From Albibeggiatoa sp964388965 (GTDB taxonomy: Bacteria > Pseudomonadota > Gammaproteobacteria > Beggiatoales > Beggiatoaceae): a stretch of DNA of 40,225 nt. The stretch covers positions 1 through 40,225 of the forward strand of contig CAYMCP010000027.1 in the NCBI GenBank assembly GCA_964388965.1, written 5' to 3'. This document shows, in pieces, positions 8,101-16,565 of this stretch (positions are counted from its first letter, which is position 1; every line of letters begins with the position of its first letter). The notes under the pieces were generated by a model. That model was not told the DNA's origin and made no database searches. It saw only the letters and a program-made list of their open reading frames with translations. The translations under genes and the position numbers were made by a program.

Positions 8101-11031
8101 ACCATAGGCGGTTTAATCAAAGATTTTACTGAAGAGGAACGGCTGAGTTTTGAGCGCAAACGTGTCATTTCTGTCCTATTAGTCCCCATTATGTTTAATG
8201 AAAAATTCTGGGGATTTATTGGTTTAGATGATTGCCAACATGAAAGACAGTGGTCAAATCACGAAATGTTTTTATTACAAGCGGTTGGTGATAGCATTCG
8301 CGGTACGATGGCACGTCGTCAAGCTGAAATTGAATTACACCGCAGTCGGGAACAATTCCGCACCATTATCGAAACTAATAGTGATGGCATGTTAATTTTA
8401 GATTGTCAAGGTTATATTCGCTTTGTTAATCCTGCGGCAGAAAATTTATATCAAATGCCATATTATGATTTAATTGGGCAAAAATTTGAAACAACCAGTG
8501 TTATTCCACATTTTAATGGCGAAAATAAAGCTGAAGTTAATATTCCAGTACGCAATCCTGACATAGAAAAACGTAACCGCATCGTAGAAATGCAGCTTGC
8601 AGAAAGCGAATGGGAAGGTGAGACCGCTTATGTGATTTCCTTGCGTGATATTACCCAGCGTAAAAAAGTTGAACAGGCTTTACAAGAGCAATCACGGCGT
8701 AATCAGCTAATTTTAGAAAATTCTATTGACGGTTTTTGTATTATTGACGAACAAAATAGAATTATGGAAGTTAATCCAGCATTTTGCAAATTAATTGTTT
8801 ATGAGCGTGAAACCTTAATCGGTGCATCAGTGCGTAGCTTACATCCTGACGAAGTGGCAGAAACAGTATCAAAACAAATCGAGCAAATTAAAATCAAAGG
8901 CTATGGTATTTTTGAAACGGTATTATTAACCTTTGATGATAAACAAATACCTGTCGAAGTAAGTTGCACTTATGTGGAAGACGGACAACTCGGTGAACAG
9001 GGGGTATATTTTAGTTTTACTCGTGATATTACTCAACGTAAACAAGCTGAAACCGCGCTACGACAAGCAAAAGAGGCTGCTGAAGCTGCTAGTAAAGCTA
9101 AAAGTGAATTTTTAGCCGCAATGAGCCACGAAATCCGTACACCTATGAACGGCGTAATAGGCATGACAGAATTATTGTTGCAAACTAAATTATCACAACA
9201 GCAACAACTTTACGTCGAGACAATACGCAGTTCAGGTGAAAGTTTAATGATCATTATCAACGATATTTTGGATTTTTCTAAAATTGAGGCAGGAAAATTA
9301 GATTTAGAACATATTAGCTTCACATTACAAGTGCTATTAGAAGATATTATTAATTTATTTGCTTATAATGCACACAACAAAGGTTTAGAATTTAACTGTG
9401 ATTTAGAACCTATTAACTATAATTTGCGCGGCGATCCGACTCGAATTCGACAAATTATTAGCAATCTACTAAATAATGCAATTAAGTTTACACCGAAAGG
9501 AGAAGTGACATTTTTAGTTAAAGTCGTTAAGGAAACCAATACCCATTTAACTTTACATTTTGCCATTAGTGATACCGGTATTGGTATGAATCAAGTCGCA
9601 TTAAAACGTTTATTCCAACCTTTTTCACAAGCAGATAGTTCTTCAACTCGGCGTTATGGGGGAACAGGCTTAGGTTTAGCAATCGTTAAACGTTTAGTTG
9701 AAATCATGGGGGGAATTATTAATGTATATAGTGTTGAGGAGCGTGGTAGTCATTTCTTTTTTGAGCTATCATTAGAAAAAACAGAAGTATGTAACGAATT
9801 GGACGCAGAAATAATTACTTACTGGAGAGATAAACGTATTTTATTAATTGTCTCTAATCCACATCAACGTGAAACAATGTTTAGTCAGCTTAACAGTTGG
9901 GGCTTAAATGTGACGACTGCTTATCACGCTGGTAGCGGTTTGCATCAGTTGCGCACGTCAGCCTATCAAGGGCAAGGTTATCATTTAATCATCAGTGATT
10001 ATAATATGCCAACCATGAGCGGTTTACAGATGGCAAAAATAATGCTAAATGACTTTAGTTTGAGGCATATTCCAATTGTTATTTTAACTTTAATAAATGA
10101 AAAAATATCTATTGATGAATGTAAATCCGTCTGGCAACTTACAAAACCATTAACGCAGAGTAAATTTTTTGCTATTTTAGGCGAAATGATGGGTAAACAT
10201 GCTACTGTGTCACAACAGGTCGCACATGAATCTTTATCACAATTACAAGATTATAAAATTTTGATTGTCGAAGATAATAGGATAAATCAAACCGTTGTCA
10301 GTGACATGTTGTTACAATTAGGTTGTCAGATTAAAGTTGCAGAAAATGGTTTACAAGCATTAAAAATACTCAAGACACATCCGTTTGATTTGATATTAAT
10401 GGACTGCTATATGCCAGAAATGGATGGCTTTACTGCAACCCAGCATCTGCGTACTCAGGAACAAAAATCAGGATCGCATTTGCCGATTATCGCGCTCACA
10501 GCCAACGCAATGTCGGAAGATAAGCAACGTTGTCTTAATGCAGGTATGGATGATTATTTAAGCAAGCCAGTTAAAATTAAAGAATTGTACCAAATGCTGG
10601 CAAAATGGCTGGTACCTGAGCAAGTAAAACAAGATAAAGTAAAACAGTTACCTGAATCAGATAATACAATTAAATTAAAACAAAATGAATATTATCCGAT
10701 AGTTGATGATACTATATTGGAAACATTACGGCGGGAAATGCGTGGCAAAGGTTTAGGGTGGATTATTAATCTATTTTTAGATGAGTTGCCGAATTATATT
10801 CAAGCAATCGAGCAAGCGACGGACGATAGTGCTGCATTATATCAAGCAGCACATAAGTTAAAAGGGGCGTGTGCTAATCTTGGGGCAAAGAAAATGCAGC
10901 AATTTTGTGTTCAATTAGAACAACTTGGAAAAACTAATGAATTAGCAACTGCCAAACAACTCGTTGCCGAACAATTACCCAAAGAATCAGTACAACTGAA
11001 GCTTGCGTTGGAGAAATTTAGACATGTTTAG
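5137..11031 (+). CDS. Multi-PAS hybrid sensor histidine kinase (PAS x9, GAF, HisKA, HATPase, REC x2, HPt)
   Basis: About 1964 aa with no clear membrane segment, so probably a cytoplasmic sensor. PAS domains start near residues 9, 135, 258, 388, 511, 637, 766, 1071 and 1188, many ending in DITERK-type motifs. A GAF domain lies at about 894-1063. HisKA carries MSHEIRTPMNG with phospho-acceptor His1331. The ATPase domain has SNLLNNAIKF, ISDTGIGM and GGTGLGLAI. REC1 (about 1566-1685) keeps Asp1621 in IISDYNMP, but its metal-binding acidic pair is replaced by SN (IVSNP), so it may be inactive. REC2 (about 1707-1820) is canonical with Asp1756. The HPt has His1906 in AAHKLKGACANLGA. ATG 5137 is chosen; an AAGGAG at 5111 is 20 nt away, and the upstream TTG 5107 overlaps it, making it unlikely. 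The gene overlaps the next by 8 nt. The signals sensed are unknown. Confidence 0.93.
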   Translation: MDTSLTAQFFIYSANLFCIIDFDGIVQQVNTAWLQRLGYAQEDIIKHHFSQWVHTADAPLIQAVLNHAVKKQSSKIENLTTRLKNNQWFTWEITCDTQNQYLYIILTPVQLTFPINLTQAPTEFIRYYQQQNAQHIIQLFKNTALGVMLTDLQAKPLATNPALETLLGYNSQQIQQLFNQVHPNRIQLKLQHYADLITGKNDYYQLQTQLYKSNNQPILANLTVSAIQDNAGKAIYLLIFVQNVSTQQQVTDALIQRIERFELAMRGIGDGVWDWQVDSEQVYFSTQWQQLLGYTLQTMPKTLSDWYACIHPDDLPNVKRERQAHLNNLTRRYEIIYRIKHYQNYYVWVLDRATALRTADDQAYRMIGTYVEITSYKYHEQALEEARDFLRTVLDEIPNPIVVKNQYRRQLFNKAFCELLGYSREEVEKRNDEALFSPEIARILKQQDDVIFETGQGDTREISVQDAKQNNLTVLVKKSRHQDQYQNPFIIAAITDITERKQIEQQLKRNETLLFTIFTQITIGICVTDEKGCYVQVNPAYCQLFGYTHEELIGQPFNIILPPENRRHAKRLYQILINGHFQQRTEWKIKHKNGHFIDIELRIRRLGEIDGRDLQLNLITDITERKQAELSLRRNRERYKQLFNSGNDAILVHGYHDDGTPTHFTEVNDIACKRFGYQREQLLELSPLQLYHLDSSEQLRDQTQKLLKDKHILIETVIYTHSGKKIPSELNIHLFTLEGELTALAIIRDIRERKQAQQALASQEAEYRKLIQHANSIIIRVSPQGEIQFFNIFAEQFFGYQPQDVIGQNILGTLLPLQPKRWSDNFNLRDFLAQPQRYAYIENECQCVNGNRVWIAWTTKPIYNPDKKLIEILLIGNDATERKLAQEALHERDKVLQSVANITQHLLTTLNYNDAIENALQTLADLINVDRVYIYENHHHPETGKPAMSQRFEWHVKRKKLFIDQLALQNLHYGAFLPRWYTRLLQGKTIGGLIKDFTEEERLSFERKRVISVLLVPIMFNEKFWGFIGLDDCQHERQWSNHEMFLLQAVGDSIRGTMARRQAEIELHRSREQFRTIIETNSDGMLILDCQGYIRFVNPAAENLYQMPYYDLIGQKFETTSVIPHFNGENKAEVNIPVRNPDIEKRNRIVEMQLAESEWEGETAYVISLRDITQRKKVEQALQEQSRRNQLILENSIDGFCIIDEQNRIMEVNPAFCKLIVYERETLIGASVRSLHPDEVAETVSKQIEQIKIKGYGIFETVLLTFDDKQIPVEVSCTYVEDGQLGEQGVYFSFTRDITQRKQAETALRQAKEAAEAASKAKSEFLAAMSHEIRTPMNGVIGMTELLLQTKLSQQQQLYVETIRSSGESLMIIINDILDFSKIEAGKLDLEHISFTLQVLLEDIINLFAYNAHNKGLEFNCDLEPINYNLRGDPTRIRQIISNLLNNAIKFTPKGEVTFLVKVVKETNTHLTLHFAISDTGIGMNQVALKRLFQPFSQADSSSTRRYGGTGLGLAIVKRLVEIMGGIINVYSVEERGSHFFFELSLEKTEVCNELDAEIITYWRDKRILLIVSNPHQRETMFSQLNSWGLNVTTAYHAGSGLHQLRTSAYQGQGYHLIISDYNMPTMSGLQMAKIMLNDFSLRHIPIVILTLINEKISIDECKSVWQLTKPLTQSKFFAILGEMMGKHATVSQQVAHESLSQLQDYKILIVEDNRINQTVVSDMLLQLGCQIKVAENGLQALKILKTHPFDLILMDCYMPEMDGFTATQHLRTQEQKSGSHLPIIALTANAMSEDKQRCLNAGMDDYLSKPVKIKELYQMLAKWLVPEQVKQDKVKQLPESDNTIKLKQNEYYPIVDDTILETLRREMRGKGLGWIINLFLDELPNYIQAIEQATDDSAALYQAAHKLKGACANLGAKKMQQFCVQLEQLGKTNELATAKQLVAEQLPKESVQLKLALEKFRHV

Positions 11032-12694
11032 CGAATATGAACAAGCACCATTAATTTTAGTAACCGATGATGATCCATTTTTGCGTGGCATGTTGCGTAA
11101 TTTACTAGAACAACAAGGCTATGCAGTGGTTGAGGCTGAAGACGGTGAACAAGCAATTACGCATTTTCAACAACGTCAACCCGATTTAATTTTATTGGAT
11201 GCATTAATGCCCATTATGGATGGATTTACTGCTTGTCGTACAATTCGGGGTATTGATGACACGGATACGCCAATCATTATGATTACCTCGTTGGATGACG
11301 AGGATTCGGTAGATAAAGCATTCAGTGCGGGTGCAATAGAATATATAACAAAACCAGTACATTGGGCGGTATTGCGTCATCGAGTGAAAGCCACATTACA
11401 GTCACGTTGGGCAGAGGTTGCATTACGTCGTAGTGAGGCGAGATTTAGGGGAATTTTTGAATTTTCTGCAATGGGTATCGCTTTAACGGATATGGACGGA
11501 CATATACAACACGTTAATCCAGCATTACAAAATATTTTAGGATTAGCTGGATATGAATTGCATCATAAGTTGTTTAGCAAGTTGTTTTATCCTTATAACA
11601 CAGCCGTAGAAAATGAATTTCATCAACAATTAATTAACAGTAAACGCGATTTTTACCAGATGGAAAAATATTTTTTTCGCGGACAAAGTTTAATGTTATG
11701 GGGTAGAATTACCACATCATTAATTAAAACGCCAGATGAAGAGGCGCAGTTTATCGTACAAATGGTGGAAGATGTCACTGAACGTAAGCGAGCACAGTCT
11801 AAACAGCGTTTAGCAACAAAAGTGTTTGAAACGACATCAGACGGGATTGTGATCAGTAATGCCGAAGGTAAAATTATTGATGTTAATCAAGCATTTTTAT
11901 TGTCTACTGGTTATCGTTATAAGGAAGTATTAGACCAGAATCCACGCATATTAAAGTCTGGTAATCATGATGAGGCATTCTATGAAGAAATGTGGACTCA
12001 TGCACGAGAAACAGGACGTTGGCGTGGGGAAATTTGGAATAAACGTAAAGATGGAGAGATTTACTCGACTTGGTTATCATTAAGTGCGGTGCGTGGTGAA
12101 CATAACGAAATTACGCATTATGTGGCAGTATATTCAGATATTAACTCGCTACAGGAAGATGATGAGCGGATGCGTTTATTGACTCATTATGATTCTCTAA
12201 CGAAATTGCCGAATCGTTTATTATTTCATGAGCAGTTGACTCGTGCTTGTCGGCAGGGGGAGCGCGTTGCATTGTTGTACTTGGATTTAGATGATTTTAA
12301 ACAAGTTAATGAAATGTTTGGTTTTGATGTCGGCGATGATTATTTGCGTTTAATCGCGCAGATTTTGAAAAATTGTTTACGTGAGGGAGATAGTATTGCA
12401 CGAGTGGACGGAGATGAGTTTGCAATTATTTTATCGCCAGTTCATCAAGATTATGATGTGCGGTTGGTTGCTGAACGGATTTTTCAACAACTTGCGCGGT
12501 CTATAGAAGTCAATGGGCACGAGCTGCAAATCGACGCAAATATTGGAATGAGTTTTTTCCCAGAAATAATGGATGAATGTGATGAACAATTTGCGATTGA
12601 GGTGTTAGTGCAACATGCTGATATGGCAATGTATTTAGCTAAAGAGCAAGGTAAAAATACATATTTTATCTATACTGAGACTGAAGAAATTTAA
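11024..12694 (+). CDS. Response regulator with two PAS domains and a GGDEF domain (putative diguanylate cyclase)
   Basis: 556 aa. ATG 11024 with GGAG 10 nt upstream overlaps the kinase stop (ATGTTTAG), indicating translational coupling. REC spans about residues 9-125, with TDDDP, Asp59 in LLDALMP and a TKP motif. Two PAS domains follow (about 140-260 and 270-385, the first ending in VTERKRAQ). The GGDEF domain (about 395-555) starts HYDSLTKLPNR and keeps DLDDFKQVN. The signature reads DGDEF (462-466) instead of GGDEF. An allosteric I-site RxxD (REGD from residue 453) is in its normal position. Family knowledge predicts phosphorelay-controlled c-di-GMP synthesis, with the upstream HPt as likely donor. 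The first-Gly to Asp change leaves catalysis uncertain. No EAL domain is present. Confidence 0.92.
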   Translation: MFSEYEQAPLILVTDDDPFLRGMLRNLLEQQGYAVVEAEDGEQAITHFQQRQPDLILLDALMPIMDGFTACRTIRGIDDTDTPIIMITSLDDEDSVDKAFSAGAIEYITKPVHWAVLRHRVKATLQSRWAEVALRRSEARFRGIFEFSAMGIALTDMDGHIQHVNPALQNILGLAGYELHHKLFSKLFYPYNTAVENEFHQQLINSKRDFYQMEKYFFRGQSLMLWGRITTSLIKTPDEEAQFIVQMVEDVTERKRAQSKQRLATKVFETTSDGIVISNAEGKIIDVNQAFLLSTGYRYKEVLDQNPRILKSGNHDEAFYEEMWTHARETGRWRGEIWNKRKDGEIYSTWLSLSAVRGEHNEITHYVAVYSDINSLQEDDERMRLLTHYDSLTKLPNRLLFHEQLTRACRQGERVALLYLDLDDFKQVNEMFGFDVGDDYLRLIAQILKNCLREGDSIARVDGDEFAIILSPVHQDYDVRLVAERIFQQLARSIEVNGHELQIDANIGMSFFPEIMDECDEQFAIEVLVQHADMAMYLAKEQGKNTYFIYTETEEI

Positions 12695-12827
12695 ACTTAA
12701 AAATAAAGTTATATATTGATAATTTTATGTCATACAAATTATTGTGGCTATTCCTTCAGGATGGATTGTCGTTTATTTATAAAATTAAAATACGCTGCTG
12801 ATTTAGTTATTAAGGAGGTATTAAATA

Positions 12828-13376
12828 TTAATGATTATTTTTGAGTAAACATTGCCGATAATACCTTAATTCTTCGATAGATTCATAAATATCAGCTAAA
12901 GCAAGATGTTTATTTTGCTTTTCAAATTCTAATACTTGCGGATACCAACGGCGTTTTAACTCCTTTAATGTGCTTACGTCAAGATGTCGATAATGAAAAT
13001 ATTTTTCCAAATCTGGCATAAAACGGCTTAAAAAGCGTCTATCTTGACAAATGCTATTGCCACACATAGGTGAGGCGTTTGGCGGGACATATTGACGTAG
13101 AAACGCCAATGTTTGTGTTTCTGCTTCCGTCATCGAAGTCGTGCTAGCTTGCACTTTGGCAATTAATCCAGAACAACCATGATGTCGCTTATTCCAATCA
13201 TCCATTGCGTCTAAAACATGGTCTGGCTGGTGGATGGCAAGTACAGGTCCTTCAGCCACAATATCTAGCTTGACATCTGTTATCAATGTCGCAATCTCTA
13301 TAATCGTGTCAGAAGTCGGGTCAAGTCCCGTCATTTCCAAATCTATCCAAATGAGATTATTAGAGTCTTGTGACAT
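12828..13376 (-). CDS. orn: Oligoribonuclease
   Basis: 182 aa, the usual length for Orn, a 3'-5' DEDDh exonuclease that degrades di- to penta-nucleotides, including pGpG from c-di-GMP turnover. The start NLIWIDLEMTGLDP carries the catalytic Asp/Glu, followed by CGNSICQDRRF (Asp), YRHLDVSTLKEL and HLALADI with the final His/Asp. The ATG has AAGGA 9 nt upstream. It is convergent with the GGDEF gene, an apt though possibly accidental neighbour. Confidence 0.97.
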   Translation of the reverse strand: MSQDSNNLIWIDLEMTGLDPTSDTIIEIATLITDVKLDIVAEGPVLAIHQPDHVLDAMDDWNKRHHGCSGLIAKVQASTTSMTEAETQTLAFLRQYVPPNASPMCGNSICQDRRFLSRFMPDLEKYFHYRHLDVSTLKELKRRWYPQVLEFEKQNKHLALADIYESIEELRYYRQCLLKNNH

Positions 13377-13481
13377 TCTGGTTTATCCTTAGTAAAATGC
13401 AAATTTTAAAGAGCGGTTATTCTAACCGGTTTAACTATTACTAGTGTACTATCGAATCAAATTTTTTAATAGGTGGGTAAA

Positions 13482-14738
13482 ATGAATAGCTTAACAGTCG
13501 TTTTTCTTAGCATGGTAACTTTAAGTATTAGCGTACAAATGTGGTTAATGCAACGTCAAGCACGTAGTATAAAAAATCATCAATATGCTGTGCCAGAGGC
13601 ATTTGCTAAAAAAATTGGTTTAGACGCACACCAAAGAGCTGCTCAATACAGCTTGGAGAAATTGCGTTTTAAACAAAAAGTTTTGATTTTTGAGACAATT
13701 TTACTGCTATTTTGGACTATTGGTGGATTACTCAATTGGTTGGGTGAAACTTGGCAAATAATGGGTTGGTCTCAATTATGGACTGGTGTCGCTATTTTAT
13801 TAACGATGAATTTTATTGATACGCTATTGGAATTACCTTTTGATTTATACCGCACTTTTAAAATCGAAGAAAAATATAATCTTAATCGTACAACGATAAG
13901 TTTATTTTTTTCTGATGCATCCAAAGGCTTGTTAGTTGGTCTCATTATTGGCGCACCCTTTTTGGCAGTCGTATTGTGGTTAATGGAATCTATGGGGGAA
14001 TATTGGTGGTTATACGTGTGGGCTGTTTGGATGGGATTTAGTTTATTAATGATGTGGGTGTATCCTGTCATTATTGCACCATTATTTAATAAATTTGAGC
14101 CATTAGAAAAAGATACGTTGAAACAAAAAATTATCGCTTTACTAGAACGCAACGGTTTTGCCAGTAATGGCATTTTTATAATGGATGGTTCAAAACGTTC
14201 TGCGCGTGGCAATGCTTATTTCACAGGTTTAGGCAACAATAAACGGATTGTATTTTTTGATACGTTGCTAGAAGATTTGTCTCATGACGAAGTGGTTGCA
14301 GTACTTGCGCATGAAATTGGACATTTTAAACGTAAACATATTCAAAAACGTTTATTATCCATTTTTGGTTTTAGCTTAATTGGTTTAGCACTATTAGGTT
14401 GGTTAATGCAGCAACAGTGGTTTTTTACGGGTTTAGGCGTTGAACAAGCATCAACTTATATGGCATTAGCACTATTTAGCTTAACAACACCTACTTTTAC
14501 TTTTTTTATGGGACCTATCATGGCGTGGATTTCACGTAAAAATGAGTTTGAAGCAGATGATTTTGCCGCCGAGCAATCTGACCCAAAACATTTAATTCAA
14601 GCACTTGTTAAATTATACAAAGAAAATGCAAACACTTTAACGCCAGACCCTTTATATTCAGCGTTTTATGATTCACATCCATCAGCACCGGTGCGTGTAG
14701 CGCATTTGACAGCGAAGATGGACGCTACAACAGCCTAA
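13482..14738 (+). CDS. M48 family zinc metalloprotease (Ste24/CAAX-protease-like)
   Basis: 418 aa from ATG 13482, preceded by AGGTGGG at 13471-13477; a GTG three codons upstream lies within this site and is less likely. It is a multi-pass membrane protein with helices near the N terminus, at about 70-90, 100-120, 150-175 and 185-205, and two more after the active site. The zinc motif HEIGH is at residues 277-281, with the third ligand probably Glu355 in NEFEADDFA. GNAYFTG and the RTFKIEEKYNLNR region are typical of Ste24-type proteins. Bacterial members are thought to act in membrane-protein quality control; the natural substrate is unknown. Confidence 0.93.
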   Translation: MNSLTVVFLSMVTLSISVQMWLMQRQARSIKNHQYAVPEAFAKKIGLDAHQRAAQYSLEKLRFKQKVLIFETILLLFWTIGGLLNWLGETWQIMGWSQLWTGVAILLTMNFIDTLLELPFDLYRTFKIEEKYNLNRTTISLFFSDASKGLLVGLIIGAPFLAVVLWLMESMGEYWWLYVWAVWMGFSLLMMWVYPVIIAPLFNKFEPLEKDTLKQKIIALLERNGFASNGIFIMDGSKRSARGNAYFTGLGNNKRIVFFDTLLEDLSHDEVVAVLAHEIGHFKRKHIQKRLLSIFGFSLIGLALLGWLMQQQWFFTGLGVEQASTYMALALFSLTTPTFTFFMGPIMAWISRKNEFEADDFAAEQSDPKHLIQALVKLYKENANTLTPDPLYSAFYDSHPSAPVRVAHLTAKMDATTA

Positions 14739-14745
14739 CAGTGCG

Positions 14746-14865
14746 CATTGGGCAGGAGGGTTACAAGAGGTGATTTATATTTTAACTCATTGGATTTTAA
14801 GTATATTATCAAAATGAGCATGACCGATATATCAAACCCCACAATCTGAACCCTGCCTAATGTAA
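14746..14865. repeat. Imperfect inverted repeat pair bounding about 120 bp
   Basis: CATTGGGCAGGAGGGTT (14746-14762) faces CATTAGGCAGGGTT (minus strand, 14862-14849). They differ by one substitution and a 3-nt indel. They could be ends of a miniature element or part of the neighbouring insertion sequence; no target duplication was identified. Confidence 0.35.
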
Positions 14866-14901
14866 ATTTAAGTGTTATAGTCAATTCCGTTTCAATAGAT
14901 A

Positions 14902-15068
14902 TTATGTTAATGCAAAAGAAATGGCTTGATAAATATCACAAACTTCTCTTTTTGCGTTTTTAATTTTTTGTTTAAGCACAGAGCCTAGTAGTGTTCAATA
15001 GGGTTAAAATCGGGAGAGTAAGGGGGTAAGAAAAGTAATTTACAACCAAAACTTTCAACAATCTCATA
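14902..15068 (-). pseudogene. Remnant of an IS630-family transposase C-terminus
   Basis: Minus-strand translation gives IVESFGCKLLFLPPYSPDF followed by NPIEHY, the conserved end of IS630/Tc1-mariner DDE transposases, including the third acidic catalytic residue (E of NPIE). A TAG stop (14987-14985) replaces the expected Trp codon. After a one-base frame change the sequence resumes as SVLKQKIKNAKREV...YQAISFALT and a stop at 14904-14902. The N-terminal three-quarters, including the DNA-binding domain, is absent. This is a dead fragment. Confidence 0.85.
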
Positions 15069-15092
15069 ATTGAACGCGCTGAATCTGATGGT

Positions 15093-15347
15093 TTGATAGA
15101 TTTAGTGAAAAAACTCAATATCTTACAGCAAGAACAGGACTGGCAAGTAGTAGCGACTGAACTAGAAAGCTTAGTGCAAGAATATTTTTATTTAGGGCAA
15201 GAATTTCAAAAGCTTACTGATGAACAAGAGCGAAAACTAGAAAAATATCTTGTTGCTCAGCGATTATTGTTTAACTGCCTTGAACTAGCGAAAGTAACTG
15301 AGCGTGAACAAATTGAAAATAATATATTGCGACCTGTTGTAAAATGA
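15093..15347 (+). pseudogene. Small hypothetical ORF, probably the truncated 3' end of a gene
   Basis: 84 codons from a TTG without a ribosome-binding site. The frame is open upstream through ERAESDGL into the IS630 fragment at about 15060, with the first stop near 15036. This suggests a longer gene lost its 5' end at the insertion junction. The product is helical, acidic and coiled-coil-like, with the motif QDWQVVATELESLVQEYFYL. I do not recognise the family. It could still be a short expressed protein. Confidence 0.4.
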
Positions 15348-15459
15348 GCTAAATTTGCATAGATTTAATTGCAAGCACATGAATTTAAAAGTTTTTTACA
15401 TGATTTAATCCTATGAGTGCAATTGCTTTTCAACTGACTGTATTTTTATAAAAAAGTCA

Positions 15460-16494
15460 TTATTTTTCTAAACAACAATTAATCGGATAAAATGTAACTA
15501 ATTGTCCACGATGATCAGTAGTATGATGTGTTAAAAATTCAGTATAAACAGCTTGATAGTTTTGATTTATCCAAATATGATCAATATCTAATAATGGTAA
15601 ATAACTTTTCCACGTTCCGCGCCAACCAAACGTTTTCTTACCTGCTAACCAATAACCCATACTTGGATACAAATCAAAACCACGACTGCGACTAATTGCA
15701 TTAAAATCGCCAACAATAACGTCAACTGGCTGCTGTTTTTCGTGTTGTTCGATAATAGTGTGATAAATATCTTGTAAAAAAGGCGTGCGTAATTGATTAT
15801 ATTTACTTACACCATCCACTACTAACACACGTAGTGTTTGTTGCGGCAAATTAATTTGTACAATAAAACCATCACCATGACGTAAATTTACATAACGTTC
15901 AAGCTGAATCGCGTACTTGGACAAAACACTAAACATTATTTTACAACGACGACAAGGTTTTACTGATTTAAAACTCAATATCTGCCAATTATCACCTAAT
16001 TGTTTAACAAATTGATTTAAACGTGCATCTTGTGGTGGTTCACTTAATATAATAATATCAGTTTGTTGCAGCGCAATGGTTGCACTGAGTTCACGCCACG
16101 CATCCGAGTGAGGCTGATTATTAAATAACCACTTACCGCCACATAACGTATTCCAATGCAATAAACGAATTGTTTGCGCTTGTTGTGGTACCGGCTGTGG
16201 TAGGTGAAAATGTAATAATTGACTCGTTTGGACACTGATAGCAATAAAACCCAACATCGTTAGCGCGTAAGGCATGACGAGACTTTTACCACGCCAAATG
16301 AAGTCCCACACAATAGCCCATAAACCTAATAATAAAAGTGGAAGATATAGACTCAGTGCCCAAAAAATAGATACATCACGAATAAGCTCCGCGCTTAAAG
16401 CTAATAATAATAATATCAACGTTAGTAACGTAATTGAGTGGCATAACAGTTTTTTTAATAATTTTTGCTGCCAATTTATAATGATTTTTCTCAT
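15460..16494 (-). CDS. Membrane-anchored endonuclease/exonuclease/phosphatase (EEP) family protein
   Basis: 344 aa. Residues 1-95 hold about three hydrophobic helices (for example ITLLTLILLLLALSAEL and LSLYLPLLLLGLWAIV). The rest is a EEP fold: LLHWNT (Asn), IILSEPP (Glu), IVGDFNA (Asp/Asn), PLLDIDHIW and TTDHRGQLV (Asp-His pair). All usual catalytic positions are present. The layout resembles YafD-type membrane EEP proteins with the domain on the far side of the inner membrane; the substrate is unknown. It contains PCRRC, a possible disulfide or metal pair. It is divergent from pcnB with 71 nt between starts. Confidence 0.88.
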   Translation of the reverse strand: MRKIIINWQQKLLKKLLCHSITLLTLILLLLALSAELIRDVSIFWALSLYLPLLLLGLWAIVWDFIWRGKSLVMPYALTMLGFIAISVQTSQLLHFHLPQPVPQQAQTIRLLHWNTLCGGKWLFNNQPHSDAWRELSATIALQQTDIIILSEPPQDARLNQFVKQLGDNWQILSFKSVKPCRRCKIMFSVLSKYAIQLERYVNLRHGDGFIVQINLPQQTLRVLVVDGVSKYNQLRTPFLQDIYHTIIEQHEKQQPVDVIVGDFNAISRSRGFDLYPSMGYWLAGKKTFGWRGTWKSYLPLLDIDHIWINQNYQAVYTEFLTHHTTDHRGQLVTFYPINCCLEK

Positions 16495-16528
16495 GTATGG
16501 ACATACTTAGGGCTATAATTTGCTGTAT

Positions 16529-16557
16529 GATATACAAGATTTAAGAATCAATATCAA
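16529..16557 (-). promoter_or_regulatory. Putative promoter of the EEP-family gene
   Basis: On the minus strand, TTGATA (16557-16552) and TATATC (16534-16529) are 17 nt apart. It predicts a leader of about 28 nt. A TATAAT on the plus strand at 16514-16519 may serve pcnB, though no good -35 was seen for it. Confidence 0.35.
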
Positions 16558-16565
16558 GGAACATA

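Larger units (their letters stand above)
14739..15092. other. Non-coding stretch with transposon debris
   Basis: 354 nt without an intact gene. It holds an imperfect inverted repeat at 14746-14762 and 14849-14865 and the decayed IS630-type fragment at 14902-15068. No clear terminator for the protease gene was seen. Confidence 0.6.

Noticed and set aside
12812..12846. Strong AAGGAGG followed by ATG (MIIFE, stop) on the plus strand
   Set aside because: Only five codons, overlaps the end of orn, and leads into no downstream gene. Its complement resembles the 16S rRNA anti-Shine-Dalgarno tail, but nothing else rRNA-like surrounds it.
13772..14212. 146-codon minus-strand ORF
   Set aside because: A shadow of the M48 protease gene, whose plus-strand protein has clear motifs.
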